Of a stretch of DNA of 64,000 nt, positions 28,721 through 36,323 are shown piece by piece (the stretch's first letter is position 1; each line of letters begins with the position of its first letter). The stretch is from Photorhabdus caribbeanensis (GTDB taxonomy: Bacteria; Pseudomonadota; Gammaproteobacteria; Enterobacterales; Enterobacteriaceae): the NCBI RefSeq assembly GCF_018448885.1, contig NZ_RCWB01000024.1, forward strand, positions 17,377 through 81,376, read 5' to 3'. The notes beneath the pieces were generated by a model. That model saw only the letters and a program-made list of their open reading frames with translations. It was not told the DNA's origin and made no database searches. A program made the translations under genes and the position numbers.

Positions 28721-29326
28721 ATGAAAAATTTCCCGTTTCATTATCATGAATTCATTTGTAAAAATGTAAATATATTAGGGCGATTTATTGATGCATATCC
28801 TCTGGCATTAATAACGCGTTACATGAACAATGGTTTCATTACCAGCCATATTCCTTTATTCCAATGTGTTGATAAGATGTTATTTGGGCATACAGATCGT
28901 CGTAATCCTATGGTCAATGATCTCATTTCATTTGACGCTCATATTGTATTCATGGGACCATCCAGTTATATTCCTCCTGAAGCTTATAAGAATAGGCAGT
29001 TGCCTACGTGGAATTATACGGCAGTACATATGGATGCCAGTATTGATGTCATCGTAGAATCTTCAACGAATTTAAATATTTTGCTAGCAACGAGTGAGCG
29101 TTTGGCTACGAGCAAAGATTCTTTCCGACCAAATAAGGAAGATCCTCGTGTAGTTAAGAATTTACCTGGAATTCTGGGGCTGAAAGTTGTACCGAAATAC
29201 ATTGAAGGTCGTTTTAAATTATCTCAGGATAAACCATTCGTTGATCATGAGTCAGCTATGCAGTGGCTGCTAGATAATAATCCATCGGAGTTTGATTCAT
29301 TAATTAAGAGTTTAATCAATGGTTAG
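28721..29326 (+). CDS. PaiB-like FMN-binding split-barrel protein
   Basis: 201-residue protein resembling PaiB, an FMN-binding split-barrel protein described in Bacillus as a negative regulator. Motifs in order: FIDAYPLALIT, GHTDRRNPMVND, VFMGPSSYIPPEAY, PTWNYTAVHMDA, and EGRFKLSQDKP near the C-terminus. In this family FMN binding is expected but catalysis is unproven. It is last in the cluster after a 186-base gap, so it may have its own promoter. HpaC-type flavin reductases share the split-barrel fold, so it could supply reduced flavin to the HpaB-like enzyme, or act as a regulator or N-oxygenase-like enzyme. Nine bases after its stop lies the right-hand repeat. Confidence 0.78.
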   Translation: MKNFPFHYHEFICKNVNILGRFIDAYPLALITRYMNNGFITSHIPLFQCVDKMLFGHTDRRNPMVNDLISFDAHIVFMGPSSYIPPEAYKNRQLPTWNYTAVHMDASIDVIVESSTNLNILLATSERLATSKDSFRPNKEDPRVVKNLPGILGLKVVPKYIEGRFKLSQDKPFVDHESAMQWLLDNNPSEFDSLIKSLING

Positions 29327-29335
29327 AGTTATTTT

Positions 29336-29371
29336 ACCTACGCATGGTCAGTTGAATTTATTATGAAGTAG
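29336..29371 (+). pseudogene. 3' remnant of a small secreted-protein gene copy
   Basis: Twelve codons ending in TAG read TYAWSVEFIMK, against TYAWSVEFTMK at the end of the gene at 20473. The first 25 bases are identical to 20893-20917. Upstream similarity stops just before this point, directly after the PaiB-like gene, so only the 3' tip and terminator of a second copy remain. Confidence 0.88.
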
Positions 29372-29379
29372 TCAGTAAT

Positions 29380-29412
29380 GAGCCAGATTATTCTATTAAA
29401 GATATCTGGCTC
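29380..29412 (+). terminator. Terminator at the right end of the metabolic cluster
   Basis: Inverted repeat GAGCCAGAT and ATCTGGCTC followed by a T-run. It is the counterpart of the hairpin at 20936-20967 and would now end transcripts from the PaiB-like gene. Confidence 0.85.
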
Positions 29413-29979
29413 ATCTTTTTTTCATTATTTTTTCTGATGTATTGGTTATTATTCAACCGGCTATCGTGATTTTTAATGTCTGATCGGATTTCAGTGCGAA
29501 ACAGAGTTCATTCGTTATCTATTGTTCGTGTTGAATTGGTCGATATTGCGTGTAATTGTTTTGAATTTTGAACTATCTGTGTGTTATATTTTTCGTCTTG
29601 AATTTTCTGTTGATCATATAATTACTATCCGCTACTATTGGGAGAGTTTTTTCTTTATTGTATGTTCAGTGTAAATAACACAATATATGAACCATGTAGC
29701 GCTACGTTAAAAATAAAAAATATACGGTAATTTAATTTGTTATTATAAATTAATGTTGAATACTTATTTTTTTTAGTTTTGATTTTCTCTGGTCTTTTAT
29801 TGACGTATTATTAGTTCTACACTATTTTTAAAGTTAGAAAGTGTTTTTATTTTTTATAAGTTTATGGATTATGATGGTTGAATATGGACGTTCAGTAAAT
29901 GAGTTGAGTTTTTTGGTGTAGTATGAATTTCTATATTTATAACTTGGTGTGAATTTAATCTTATAAGGAATAATATATT
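29413..29979. other. AT-rich region before the Gly-rich gene
   Basis: About 570 bases without a supported gene. A TTGACG at 29800-29805 and a TATTTT at 29823-29828 (17-base spacing) could be a promoter for the gene at 29980, with a weak match. AAGGAATA precedes that gene's ATG. Confidence 0.4.
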
Positions 29980-30453
29980 ATGATTGATCAAAACAATTCT
30001 AATAATATAGTTACCCCTAATGTGACGATTTCTGATGTAACTGTGTCCGCCATTCAAATTGCTCCAGAGATCGCCAGAAACAATGTTCATGTAATCATTG
30101 TTGATGACAAAGGTGCTCCACGGGATTTTCTTTTGGATAATTCTGCTGGTGGTTATCAAGGGAGTGGTAGTTTAATAGCTTTGATTCTCGCACATCTTAA
30201 TTCAAAGAAAGTTACTATTAGAACTACAGGATATGAATATAATAAACATGGATATATCAACGGCGTATTAATTAAGGAGGATAAAGGAGGCGGCGGTACA
30301 GGTGGTGGTACAGGCGGTGGTACAGGCGGTGGTACAGGCGGCGGTACAGGTGGTGGTACAGGTGGTGGTACAGGTGGTGGTACAGGCGGTGGTACAGGTG
30401 GTGGTACAGGTGGTGGTACAGGTGGTGGTACAGGCGGTGGAGCTGGGGGGTAA
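29980..30453 (+). CDS. Gly-rich tandem-repeat protein of unknown function
   Basis: 157 residues without an obvious signal peptide. Residues 1-103 form a compact region (VTISDVTVSAIQIAPE, VHVIIVDDKG, SLIALILAHLNSKKVTI, GYINGVLIKE) that reads as a small beta-rich domain; the leucine-rich helix followed by KKVTI and a late GYINGVLI strand weakly recall toxin B-subunit-like proteins, an unproven impression. Residues 104-157 are twelve GGGT repeats plus a degenerate GGGAGG end. The gene stands alone in very AT-rich DNA, while its tail is GC-rich. A terminator lies about 200 bases downstream. No homolog recognised with confidence. Confidence 0.65.
   Translation: MIDQNNSNNIVTPNVTISDVTVSAIQIAPEIARNNVHVIIVDDKGAPRDFLLDNSAGGYQGSGSLIALILAHLNSKKVTIRTTGYEYNKHGYINGVLIKEDKGGGGTGGGTGGGTGGGTGGGTGGGTGGGTGGGTGGGTGGGTGGGTGGGTGGGAGG
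30289..30444 (+). repeat. 12-bp coding tandem repeat (Gly-Gly-Gly-Thr)
   Basis: Twelve 12-bp units of the form GGNGGNGGTACA run from 30289 to 30432, with a thirteenth degenerate unit ending GGAGCT. Units differ only at third positions (GGT or GGC). Length change by whole units stays in frame. Confidence 0.93.
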
Positions 30454-31316
30454 TAAAGGGCGGTAAAAATTAGGAATGATCGGAGTGAGAATTCCTACAG
30501 AAAATATTATTCGCTATTATTTACATTAAAGGTATTAAAAGTCTATCCCATTAAATTATTTTATTTGCCATTTTAAATTTTGGCCGTATTTAAACTTTCA
30601 GCAAAATAATGTCCAGTGGGATAAATAGTTAATTGGAGTTAATTTCGAATAAAAACCCTGATGTTTAATCTTCAGGGTTTTTACTTCCTAATAACTGAAC
30701 ATACACTGAACTTTAAGAAATGGCGCTTATAAATACCTGATATATGGGTTTTTCTTGATTTTATTTTGCTCGGTTATTAATTGATGTTAAATAAGTTATT
30801 CGAACTAATACTATTTTTCAATAAATAATAATCTTTCTTTAATATGAATTGGAGGAAAATAAGCAAAGTGGTGTTTTTATATTTCTGATTGGGTTTTTTT
30901 AAATGTTTTTTATCTATTTGTTGGCAGTAAAATATTATCCTGGTGGTTAAATAATAAAGCATTTAACATTATGGTTTTGATTTGTATGAAAATATTTTTA
31001 TTTTTAAATTATATGAATTAATTTATTCGCAGTAGATTAATAAAACCTAATGAATTTTATTGTCATTTAATAAAGTTATTATTTGAGATCACTTATGCTG
31101 GTATATGTGGTAATTTTTCTGGAAGAGTTATGGAAATTTTATCTCCATTTCTAGGAAATAAAACGGGGCTAGCCAATAGCTATCTGGAAAATGGAAAATC
31201 TTTGTTTTGCTTTTTGAACAATTGCAATGTTAATGAATTAAGCTAGCAAAAAGTTAAATGGTCAATAAAATATTGACCATTAGGGAATATTATCAATAAG
31301 GTTATTAAGAACTCGG
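30454..31316. other. Long AT-rich region without a supported gene
   Basis: About 860 very AT-rich bases between the Gly-rich gene and the ramA-like gene. Apart from the terminator at 30651-30682 I see only short open frames with no recognisable protein, and no repeat shared with other parts of the window. Confidence 0.55.
30651..30682 (+). terminator. Rho-independent terminator
   Basis: Eleven-base arms AAAAACCCTGA and TCAGGGTTTTT with a 10-base loop. It works as a terminator on either strand and is the first one after the Gly-rich gene. Confidence 0.85.
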
Positions 31317-31682
31317 TTATTGCCTATGACCTAAGAAGTACTTTAATTCAGGTAGATTACCATTTTCTCTGAATCTAGCCGGCGTGGTATTAAAGTGTTT
31401 TTTGAAGATCCGGGTAAATGTTGCCTGGGAACTAAAACCATACTGTAAGGCGATATCAAGGATTGGTAGGTTTTCTTCACGCAGAGATCTTGCTGCTTCA
31501 TGTAAACGCCGTTTGCGAACATATTCACCTAGGGTATAGCCTTTCACTTCTTTAAACACTCTTTGTAGATGCCACTTTGAATAACCGCTTCTGTCAGCAA
31601 TGGTCGCTATTTTTATACCTTCGTTGCGTTGAAGCTGAGTTTCGAGCCATCTGACAATATCATTTACTACATTTTCTGACAT
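31317..31682 (-). CDS. RamA/MarA-type AraC-family regulator
   Basis: 121-residue protein consisting almost only of the two helix-turn-helix motifs of the AraC/XylS family. The first is IATIADRSGYSKWHLQRVF, the second ILDIALQYGFSSQATFTRIF. The set SGYSKWHLQRVFKEVKG and LREENLPILDIALQYGFSSQ puts it with RamA/MarA/SoxS, single-domain activators that bind degenerate mar-rob boxes and act without a ligand domain. The ATG at 31682 is preferred over a GTG six bases earlier because GGGAGG lies five bases before it. Its promoter region contains two Fur-box-like sites, so iron control is likely. Targets are unknown. Confidence 0.85.
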   Translation of the reverse strand: MSENVVNDIVRWLETQLQRNEGIKIATIADRSGYSKWHLQRVFKEVKGYTLGEYVRKRRLHEAARSLREENLPILDIALQYGFSSQATFTRIFKKHFNTTPARFRENGNLPELKYFLGHRQ

Positions 31683-31741
31683 TTTCACCTCCCACTAATG
31701 GTGGGCTAGTTGCTAAAGCATTAGATTTCATTAGTTATTTT

Positions 31742-31760
31742 CATAATGATAATAACGATG
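31742..31760. promoter_or_regulatory. Fur-box-like site 1 in a divergent promoter region
   Basis: Matches the 19-bp Fur consensus at about 14 of 19 positions (core ATAATGATAAT). It lies 60 bases upstream of the ramA-like gene and 186 bases upstream of the membrane protein gene. Confidence 0.4.
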
Positions 31761-31825
31761 GTTACTAATGTGTGTATTTTAAAATAAATCAGGGATATCT
31801 ATAGGCAAAAAGTGCTATTTATAAT

Positions 31826-31840
31826 TGATAATTATTATCA
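31826..31840. promoter_or_regulatory. Fur-box-like site 2, perfect 7-1-7 motif
   Basis: TGATAATTATTATCA is an exact 7-1-7 inverted repeat, identical to the ideal Fur half-site pair TGATAAT-N-ATTATCA. It sits between the divergent ramA-like and membrane protein genes, about 105 bases before the latter. Confidence 0.65.
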
Positions 31841-31945
31841 TTTGTGCAAATTCCCTTTGTTTTGACAATAAGTAGCATCAAATGATCTTCACTAATTTAT
31901 TTAAAACAGTATCATCGTTCGTCATTTAATTTAATGGAGGTTGTA

Positions 31946-32560
31946 ATGCAATCGGACTTGACTTTTTTAACTAAAAAGTTGGCATTTTTTGTGCTTTATG
32001 CTCTGATTTTAACTATGGTTATAGGTTTACTCTTTGTTGATGTTATCTATTTGCAGAATGCGGTAAAGGAGAACTCAGTAACTGAAATTTCTCAGGAGAG
32101 CATACTGTTTATTATTTCTGCTGTATTTCTGTTGGAAGCAAAGAAGAATAGTCAATTGCGTCCCGCGTTAGTCTTAATATCAGGTTTTTTTGCATGTTTA
32201 TTGATAAGAGAGTTGGATTCTATTTTCGATGAAATATTTCATGGTGCCTGGGCGTGGATTGCTATTCCGTTAGCGCTAATTTGTATCTTTTATGCTGCTT
32301 ATAAAGGCAGGGATACGTTGGTTGGTCTTGTTCATTTTACCCGCCATCAAAGTTACGGCATGATGGTTGCAGGTATCTTGTGTGTGCTCGTTTTTTCTCG
32401 CCTGTTTGGTATGGGAGAATTATGGAAAGGCTTGATGCTCGAAAATTTTGATCGAACAGCAAAAAACATGGTTGAGGAAGGGTGCGAACTTCTGGGTTAT
32501 TGCTTGTGTTTGATTGCAACTTTTTGGTATCTGCCTGATGCAATAAAATTCCGTAAGTGA
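31946..32560 (+). CDS. Integral membrane protein of unknown function
   Basis: 204-residue protein with about six hydrophobic segments (near 12-35, 50-70, 75-92, 105-125, 140-158, 182-198). Charged loops contain ISQESILFI and REIDSIF-like stretches (here IRELDSIFDEIFHG), and the last loop carries NMVEEGCELLGY. I do not recognise the family. The ATG at 31946 is chosen because GGAGG at 31936-31940 lies five bases before it; the ATG at 31934 overlaps that site. It shares a Fur-box-bearing intergenic region with a divergent RamA-like gene and converges on hmuV across a two-way terminator, so iron-linked regulation is plausible. Confidence 0.75.
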   Translation: MQSDLTFLTKKLAFFVLYALILTMVIGLLFVDVIYLQNAVKENSVTEISQESILFIISAVFLLEAKKNSQLRPALVLISGFFACLLIRELDSIFDEIFHGAWAWIAIPLALICIFYAAYKGRDTLVGLVHFTRHQSYGMMVAGILCVLVFSRLFGMGELWKGLMLENFDRTAKNMVEEGCELLGYCLCLIATFWYLPDAIKFRK

Positions 32561-32567
32561 AAAGTAA

Positions 32568-32599
32568 GACAGGCAAAAAATTGAAATAATTTGCCTGTC
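32568..32599. terminator. Bidirectional terminator between the membrane protein gene and hmuV
   Basis: Ten-base arms GACAGGCAAA and TTTGCCTGTC around a 12-base loop separate two convergent transcription units. Confidence 0.75.
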
Positions 32600-32609
32600 A
32601 GATTTGCTG

Positions 32610-33404
32610 TTATTGCCTTAAATAGATTTGAGGCTGCTGAGTTTCAGGATGGCGGGTAATGCCAAGATCTGCTTGATACCATTTTCTCAGAGTATGATCA
32701 TTTAGTACCTCTTCTGGTGTGCCCGCAGCGACAAGCTTCCCTTTATGTAGCAAAAAGATTTTATCTGCATAGAGAGCGGCAAGATTCAAGTCATGTAAAA
32801 CACAGCACATAGCCATAGGTTGCTCCCGCGTCAGTCGGTAAAGCAGACGCAAGGTATGTTGCTGGTGGTAGAGATCCAGGGCTGATGTGGGTTCGTCAAG
32901 AAACAAACAACACTCTATTGGTGTTGGGTACCAAAGTTGAGCAAGGACGCGAGCGAGTTGTACCCTTTGCTGTTCACCACCGGAGAGTTGCCGGTAGTCG
33001 CGGTGACGTAACTCCTGGCAATCCGTTTGCTCAATAACGGCATCAATTGCTGTCTGTTTATGATGGATACCATGAGGAGAGCGCCCCATAGCGATTACTT
33101 CCTCCACACTGAAAGGAAAGGAGAGTGCGCTATGCTGGCGCATGACGGCGCGAGTGCGGGCTAATTGTTCAGCGGGCCATTGCTCAATGGGTATTCCGTG
33201 TAAATAACATTGTCCATGTTCAGGTTTTATATATCCCGTTAATAGTCGCAATAATGTGGATTTCCCTGCGCCATTTGGCCCAATGATGGCGACAATCTCG
33301 CCTTTATTTACCGATAGCGAAACATTATCAATTATTTTCTGGTTGCCAATTGAATAGCTTAAATTCTGTGCTTGCAGGGAAATATTATTTTTTATGGCAT
33401 CCAT
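32610..33404 (-). CDS. hmuV: Hemin ABC transporter ATPase HmuV
   Basis: 264-residue ATPase of the hemin importer HmuTUV. Walker A is GPNGAGKST, the signature [18 protein letters not shown], Walker [14 protein letters not shown], and the switch His is in VLHDLN. I chose the ATG at 33404, which overlaps the hmuU stop (TAATG); longer in-frame versions start inside hmuU. It is the last gene of hemP-hmuRSTUV and ends 11 bases from a two-way terminator. Family length is about 260. Confidence 0.95.
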   Translation of the reverse strand: MDAIKNNISLQAQNLSYSIGNQKIIDNVSLSVNKGEIVAIIGPNGAGKSTLLRLLTGYIKPEHGQCYLHGIPIEQWPAEQLARTRAVMRQHSALSFPFSVEEVIAMGRSPHGIHHKQTAIDAVIEQTDCQELRHRDYRQLSGGEQQRVQLARVLAQLWYPTPIECCLFLDEPTSALDLYHQQHTLRLLYRLTREQPMAMCCVLHDLNLAALYADKIFLLHKGKLVAAGTPEEVLNDHTLRKWYQADLGITRHPETQQPQIYLRQ

Positions 33405-34405
33405 TATGTGCGGCTCCCCGGTTGTTTGAGTATCAACCATAGAAAATATGGACCGCCGATTAAACCCGTGATGAGGCCAACGGGCATTTCTGCCGGGGAG
33501 ACCAATGTTCTTGCCAGTGTATCTGCGGTAAGCAAAAGAGAAGCTCCGCCTAACGCAGCACCGGGAAGCAGCCAGTTATGATCACCACCAAATCGCATTC
33601 TGATCAAATGTGGGATAACTAGCCCAACAAATCCAATAACACCACTTAATGCAACAGCGCTGCCAATCAGCAGAGCGCTGAGTAGTAATAATTGGAATTT
33701 AGTGCGTTGGACATTTATACCAAGATAGTGGGCCTCTTCATCTCCTAATTGCAGCAAATTCAGTTTACGGGCTTGGCTGAAAGTGAGGATAGTGGCGGGA
33801 ATAATTAAAGAAGCTGCAATTGCCAACGTTGGCCACTCTATCTGGCTGAGTGAACCCATCATCCATAAGGAGAATTGCCGTAGCTGTTGATCATCACTGA
33901 TATAGCTCAGGACGCCAATAGCAGACATACAAAGGGCATTGATAGCAATCCCGGCGAGTAATAAGCGGGCCAGATTTCCGTAGTTATATTTATTGAGTGA
34001 AAAAATCAGTAATGAAATTAGCAAGCTGCCAATAAAAGCAGCGATAATATGTCCGTACATAGCAATTACAGATGGCAGGCTAACGGGCAGAACAATTGCC
34101 ATTGCAACCATCAGTGCGGCTCCACTGCTAATACCTAGCAGGCTAGGATCAGCCAGTGGATTGCGAAATAATCCTTGCATTACAGCGCCGGAAGCCGCTA
34201 AAGCACAACCAACCAGTATGGCTAATAACACCCTTGGCAATCTGATATTTAGCCAGATTTGCCACTGGGGATCACTAATGGAAGATTCCCATAATGTCTT
34301 AAAAGATAATGATAATGCGCCAATATTGGCAGAGCCGATAGCCAACCCAGACAATAATAAACAAAGAAACGCCAAACCCAATCCCGGAGACTTCATACGG
34401 CTCAT
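33404..34405 (-). CDS. hmuU: Hemin ABC transporter permease HmuU
   Basis: 333-residue FecCD/BtuC-family inner-membrane permease with about ten helices. It has the [20 protein letters not shown] start of the core, [19 protein letters not shown], and [14 protein letters not shown], the coupling region that meets HmuV. It carries heme released by periplasmic HmuT into the cytoplasm. It overlaps hmuT by 4 bases and hmuV by 1 base. Confidence 0.95.
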   Translation of the reverse strand: MSRMKSPGLGLAFLCLLLSGLAIGSANIGALSLSFKTLWESSISDPQWQIWLNIRLPRVLLAILVGCALAASGAVMQGLFRNPLADPSLLGISSGAALMVAMAIVLPVSLPSVIAMYGHIIAAFIGSLLISLLIFSLNKYNYGNLARLLLAGIAINALCMSAIGVLSYISDDQQLRQFSLWMMGSLSQIEWPTLAIAASLIIPATILTFSQARKLNLLQLGDEEAHYLGINVQRTKFQLLLLSALLIGSAVALSGVIGFVGLVIPHLIRMRFGGDHNWLLPGAALGGASLLLTADTLARTLVSPAEMPVGLITGLIGGPYFLWLILKQPGSRT

Positions 34406-35223
34406 TGAGTTTTCTCCGCCGCCTGTCTGAGTTGTTTCATTACTGAAGGAGTTTCGAGGCCAAAGCCGAGTAGCCCCATATCATCTACAATTAAAACCTG
34501 TTGTTTCTGTCCGGCAGGGGTATGTTTCAATCCGGGTAATTGCCAGATTTTATCCAAACCGCCCATTGATTTAACGCCATCTTCCGTCACTAATAACAGA
34601 TCTGGTGCGCTGGCAATAACGCCTTCTTGGGAAAGTGGACGATAATTATTGAAACCTTGCATGGCATTAGTGGCGCCAACAGCGCGAATCATTTTATCCG
34701 CTGCGGTTTTTTGCCCGGCAGCCATTGGCATGATACCCCCGTGACTCATTACGAACAGAATACGAGTGGGCAATGTCGTTGTCGGTATTTCTGCCAGCGC
34801 TTTTTGATATTGCTGAATCAGTTGTTCACCACGTTCAGCTTGATTGACCGCCTTAGCGACGGTCTTAATTTTTTCAGGAATGGCTTCTAACGCTGCTTTT
34901 CCGGTTATCTGAATCACTTCTACGCCAGAATCCTGGAGTTGTTTGAGCGCCAGTGAAGGTTTTGCCAACTCGCTGGTTAGAACCAGTGTCGGATTCATAG
35001 AAAGAATACCTTCAGGGTTGAGCATTCTCATATAGCCGACATCGGGTAAGGTAAGCAACTCGGTTGGTTTCTGGCTGGTGCTGTCTCTGGCGACAACTCT
35101 TCCGCCTTCACCAAGTGCAAAAACAATTTCAGATACATCGCCACCGATAGTGACGATCCGTTCAGTGGAGAAAGCACTGAACGATGATACCGCAAGGACA
35201 AATGTCAGAAGCCATTGTTTCAT
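34402..35223 (-). CDS. hmuT: Periplasmic hemin-binding protein HmuT
   Basis: 273-residue substrate-binding protein of the BtuF/HmuT type with a signal peptide (QWLLTFVLAVSSFSAFS). The mature start ERIVTIGGDVSEIVFALG, then YMRMLNPEGILSMNPTLVL and a long connecting helix, are typical of cluster A binding proteins for heme and cobalamin. I chose the ATG at 35223, which overlaps the hmuS stop as ATGA; the GTG at 35232 lies too close to the AGGAAGAG ribosome site. Delivers heme to HmuU. Confidence 0.94.
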   Translation of the reverse strand: MKQWLLTFVLAVSSFSAFSTERIVTIGGDVSEIVFALGEGGRVVARDSTSQKPTELLTLPDVGYMRMLNPEGILSMNPTLVLTSELAKPSLALKQLQDSGVEVIQITGKAALEAIPEKIKTVAKAVNQAERGEQLIQQYQKALAEIPTTTLPTRILFVMSHGGIMPMAAGQKTAADKMIRAVGATNAMQGFNNYRPLSQEGVIASAPDLLLVTEDGVKSMGGLDKIWQLPGLKHTPAGQKQQVLIVDDMGLLGFGLETPSVMKQLRQAAEKTQ

Positions 35224-36293
35224 GCTATACACTCTTCCTGTTTTGATTGCAGTTTTGGCAGAGCAGCTACTTGCTCACGCCACTGAGTTTGTTCAGGAGT
35301 GCCTTCTGTACGCTGACCAAACAGTTGAGCAATCTGATTGCCATTAGCATCAAATAGCTCAAGGCTAGTGACAAAACCATCCTCTGTTGGTTTACGCGTT
35401 ACCCAGCTTTCAGCGATAGCACTCTCTATTAAATGTAGTGTGAAATTGCGGTTAAAGATATTAATCCATCTCTGATCTGAGTTTTCTTCCTGATATGGCA
35501 TCAGACGTTCCAGTTTTCCGGTGAAAATTTGTACGCAACCGCGGTTGCTGACAAAGATCATGATTTCATTCTGATCGTTATAAGCGGTGTTGATAAGCTC
35601 ATTCAGTGCAGAATTTTCTACCTTGTAAGCCAAATCATCCTGTACCGCATTGAAGACTTGCTGACGGCTCAGATTATGGCGTTTAAGTAATGTGAAGAAT
35701 TGATGAACGTTAGTCATTGCTCGCCACTCTTCATCAAGCAGGGCTTTCAGTTCATTTGTTATGGTCGAATAGGTGGTTTCTTCTATAGGCTTGATAACCA
35801 GCGCAGGGTTGTCTTCTGTTTGATATTTTTCGATCAGCGTTTCCCAGGCTGCCATATCAGTATTGTTTGTTGCATAAACTTTATGCAATGCATCACCCTG
35901 ATGATCAAAAAATTGGATGCTGTGGCGCATGCCATTTTTTGCGGGTTCAACCAGATAAAATACACTACTCCAATGTTCAAAGAATATTCTTAAGTCAAGT
36001 TCACGAGGGTTCAGGATTAGCCCTGCATGGCTGCTGAAACGTGTATTTTCATACCGACCAATTTGTTCATGAACAGCAAAATCGTTGCGGGTGATCGCTT
36101 TAATTTCTCCGACAATGGACAACTCTTCCAGTAAAGTTGGGGCGTCAACATTAAGGCGTTTGGCATCGATACCAACGCGGCTATGCAATAATTCACCTTC
36201 ACTGACATTCAGATAGGCAGCCAAATCACGGGCATATTTGGCTTTATTATCAGCTTTGGCTTGCAAGTAACGTTCATAAAGTGACGAATTCAC
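35220..36293 (-). CDS. hmuS: Hemin-degrading / heme-trafficking protein HmuS
   Basis: 357-residue cytoplasmic protein of the HemS/HmuS/ChuS family, made of two similar halves. These proteins bind incoming heme and release iron or pass heme on. N-terminal YLQAKADNKAKYARDLAAYL and SEGELLHSRVG, plus the repeated halves with WRAMTNVHQFFTLL and CVQIFTGKLERL, fit the family. It lies between hmuR and hmuT, 30 bases after the receptor gene, and overlaps hmuT by 4 bases. Confidence 0.95.
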   Translation of the reverse strand: MNSSLYERYLQAKADNKAKYARDLAAYLNVSEGELLHSRVGIDAKRLNVDAPTLLEELSIVGEIKAITRNDFAVHEQIGRYENTRFSSHAGLILNPRELDLRIFFEHWSSVFYLVEPAKNGMRHSIQFFDHQGDALHKVYATNNTDMAAWETLIEKYQTEDNPALVIKPIEETTYSTITNELKALLDEEWRAMTNVHQFFTLLKRHNLSRQQVFNAVQDDLAYKVENSALNELINTAYNDQNEIMIFVSNRGCVQIFTGKLERLMPYQEENSDQRWINIFNRNFTLHLIESAIAESWVTRKPTEDGFVTSLELFDANGNQIAQLFGQRTEGTPEQTQWREQVAALPKLQSKQEECIA

Positions 36294-36323
36294 AATTTAA
36301 CTCCTTGAGATATATTTATTTAA

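Noticed and set aside
30289..30444. Regular repeats that might be taken for a CRISPR array
   Set aside because: The 12-bp units are contiguous with no spacers and encode Gly-Gly-Gly-Thr in frame, so this is a coding tandem repeat.
33993..34430. 145-codon plus-strand frame over hmuU
   Set aside because: Antisense of a membrane protein gene; such frames are common opposite hydrophobic coding regions and no motif is present.
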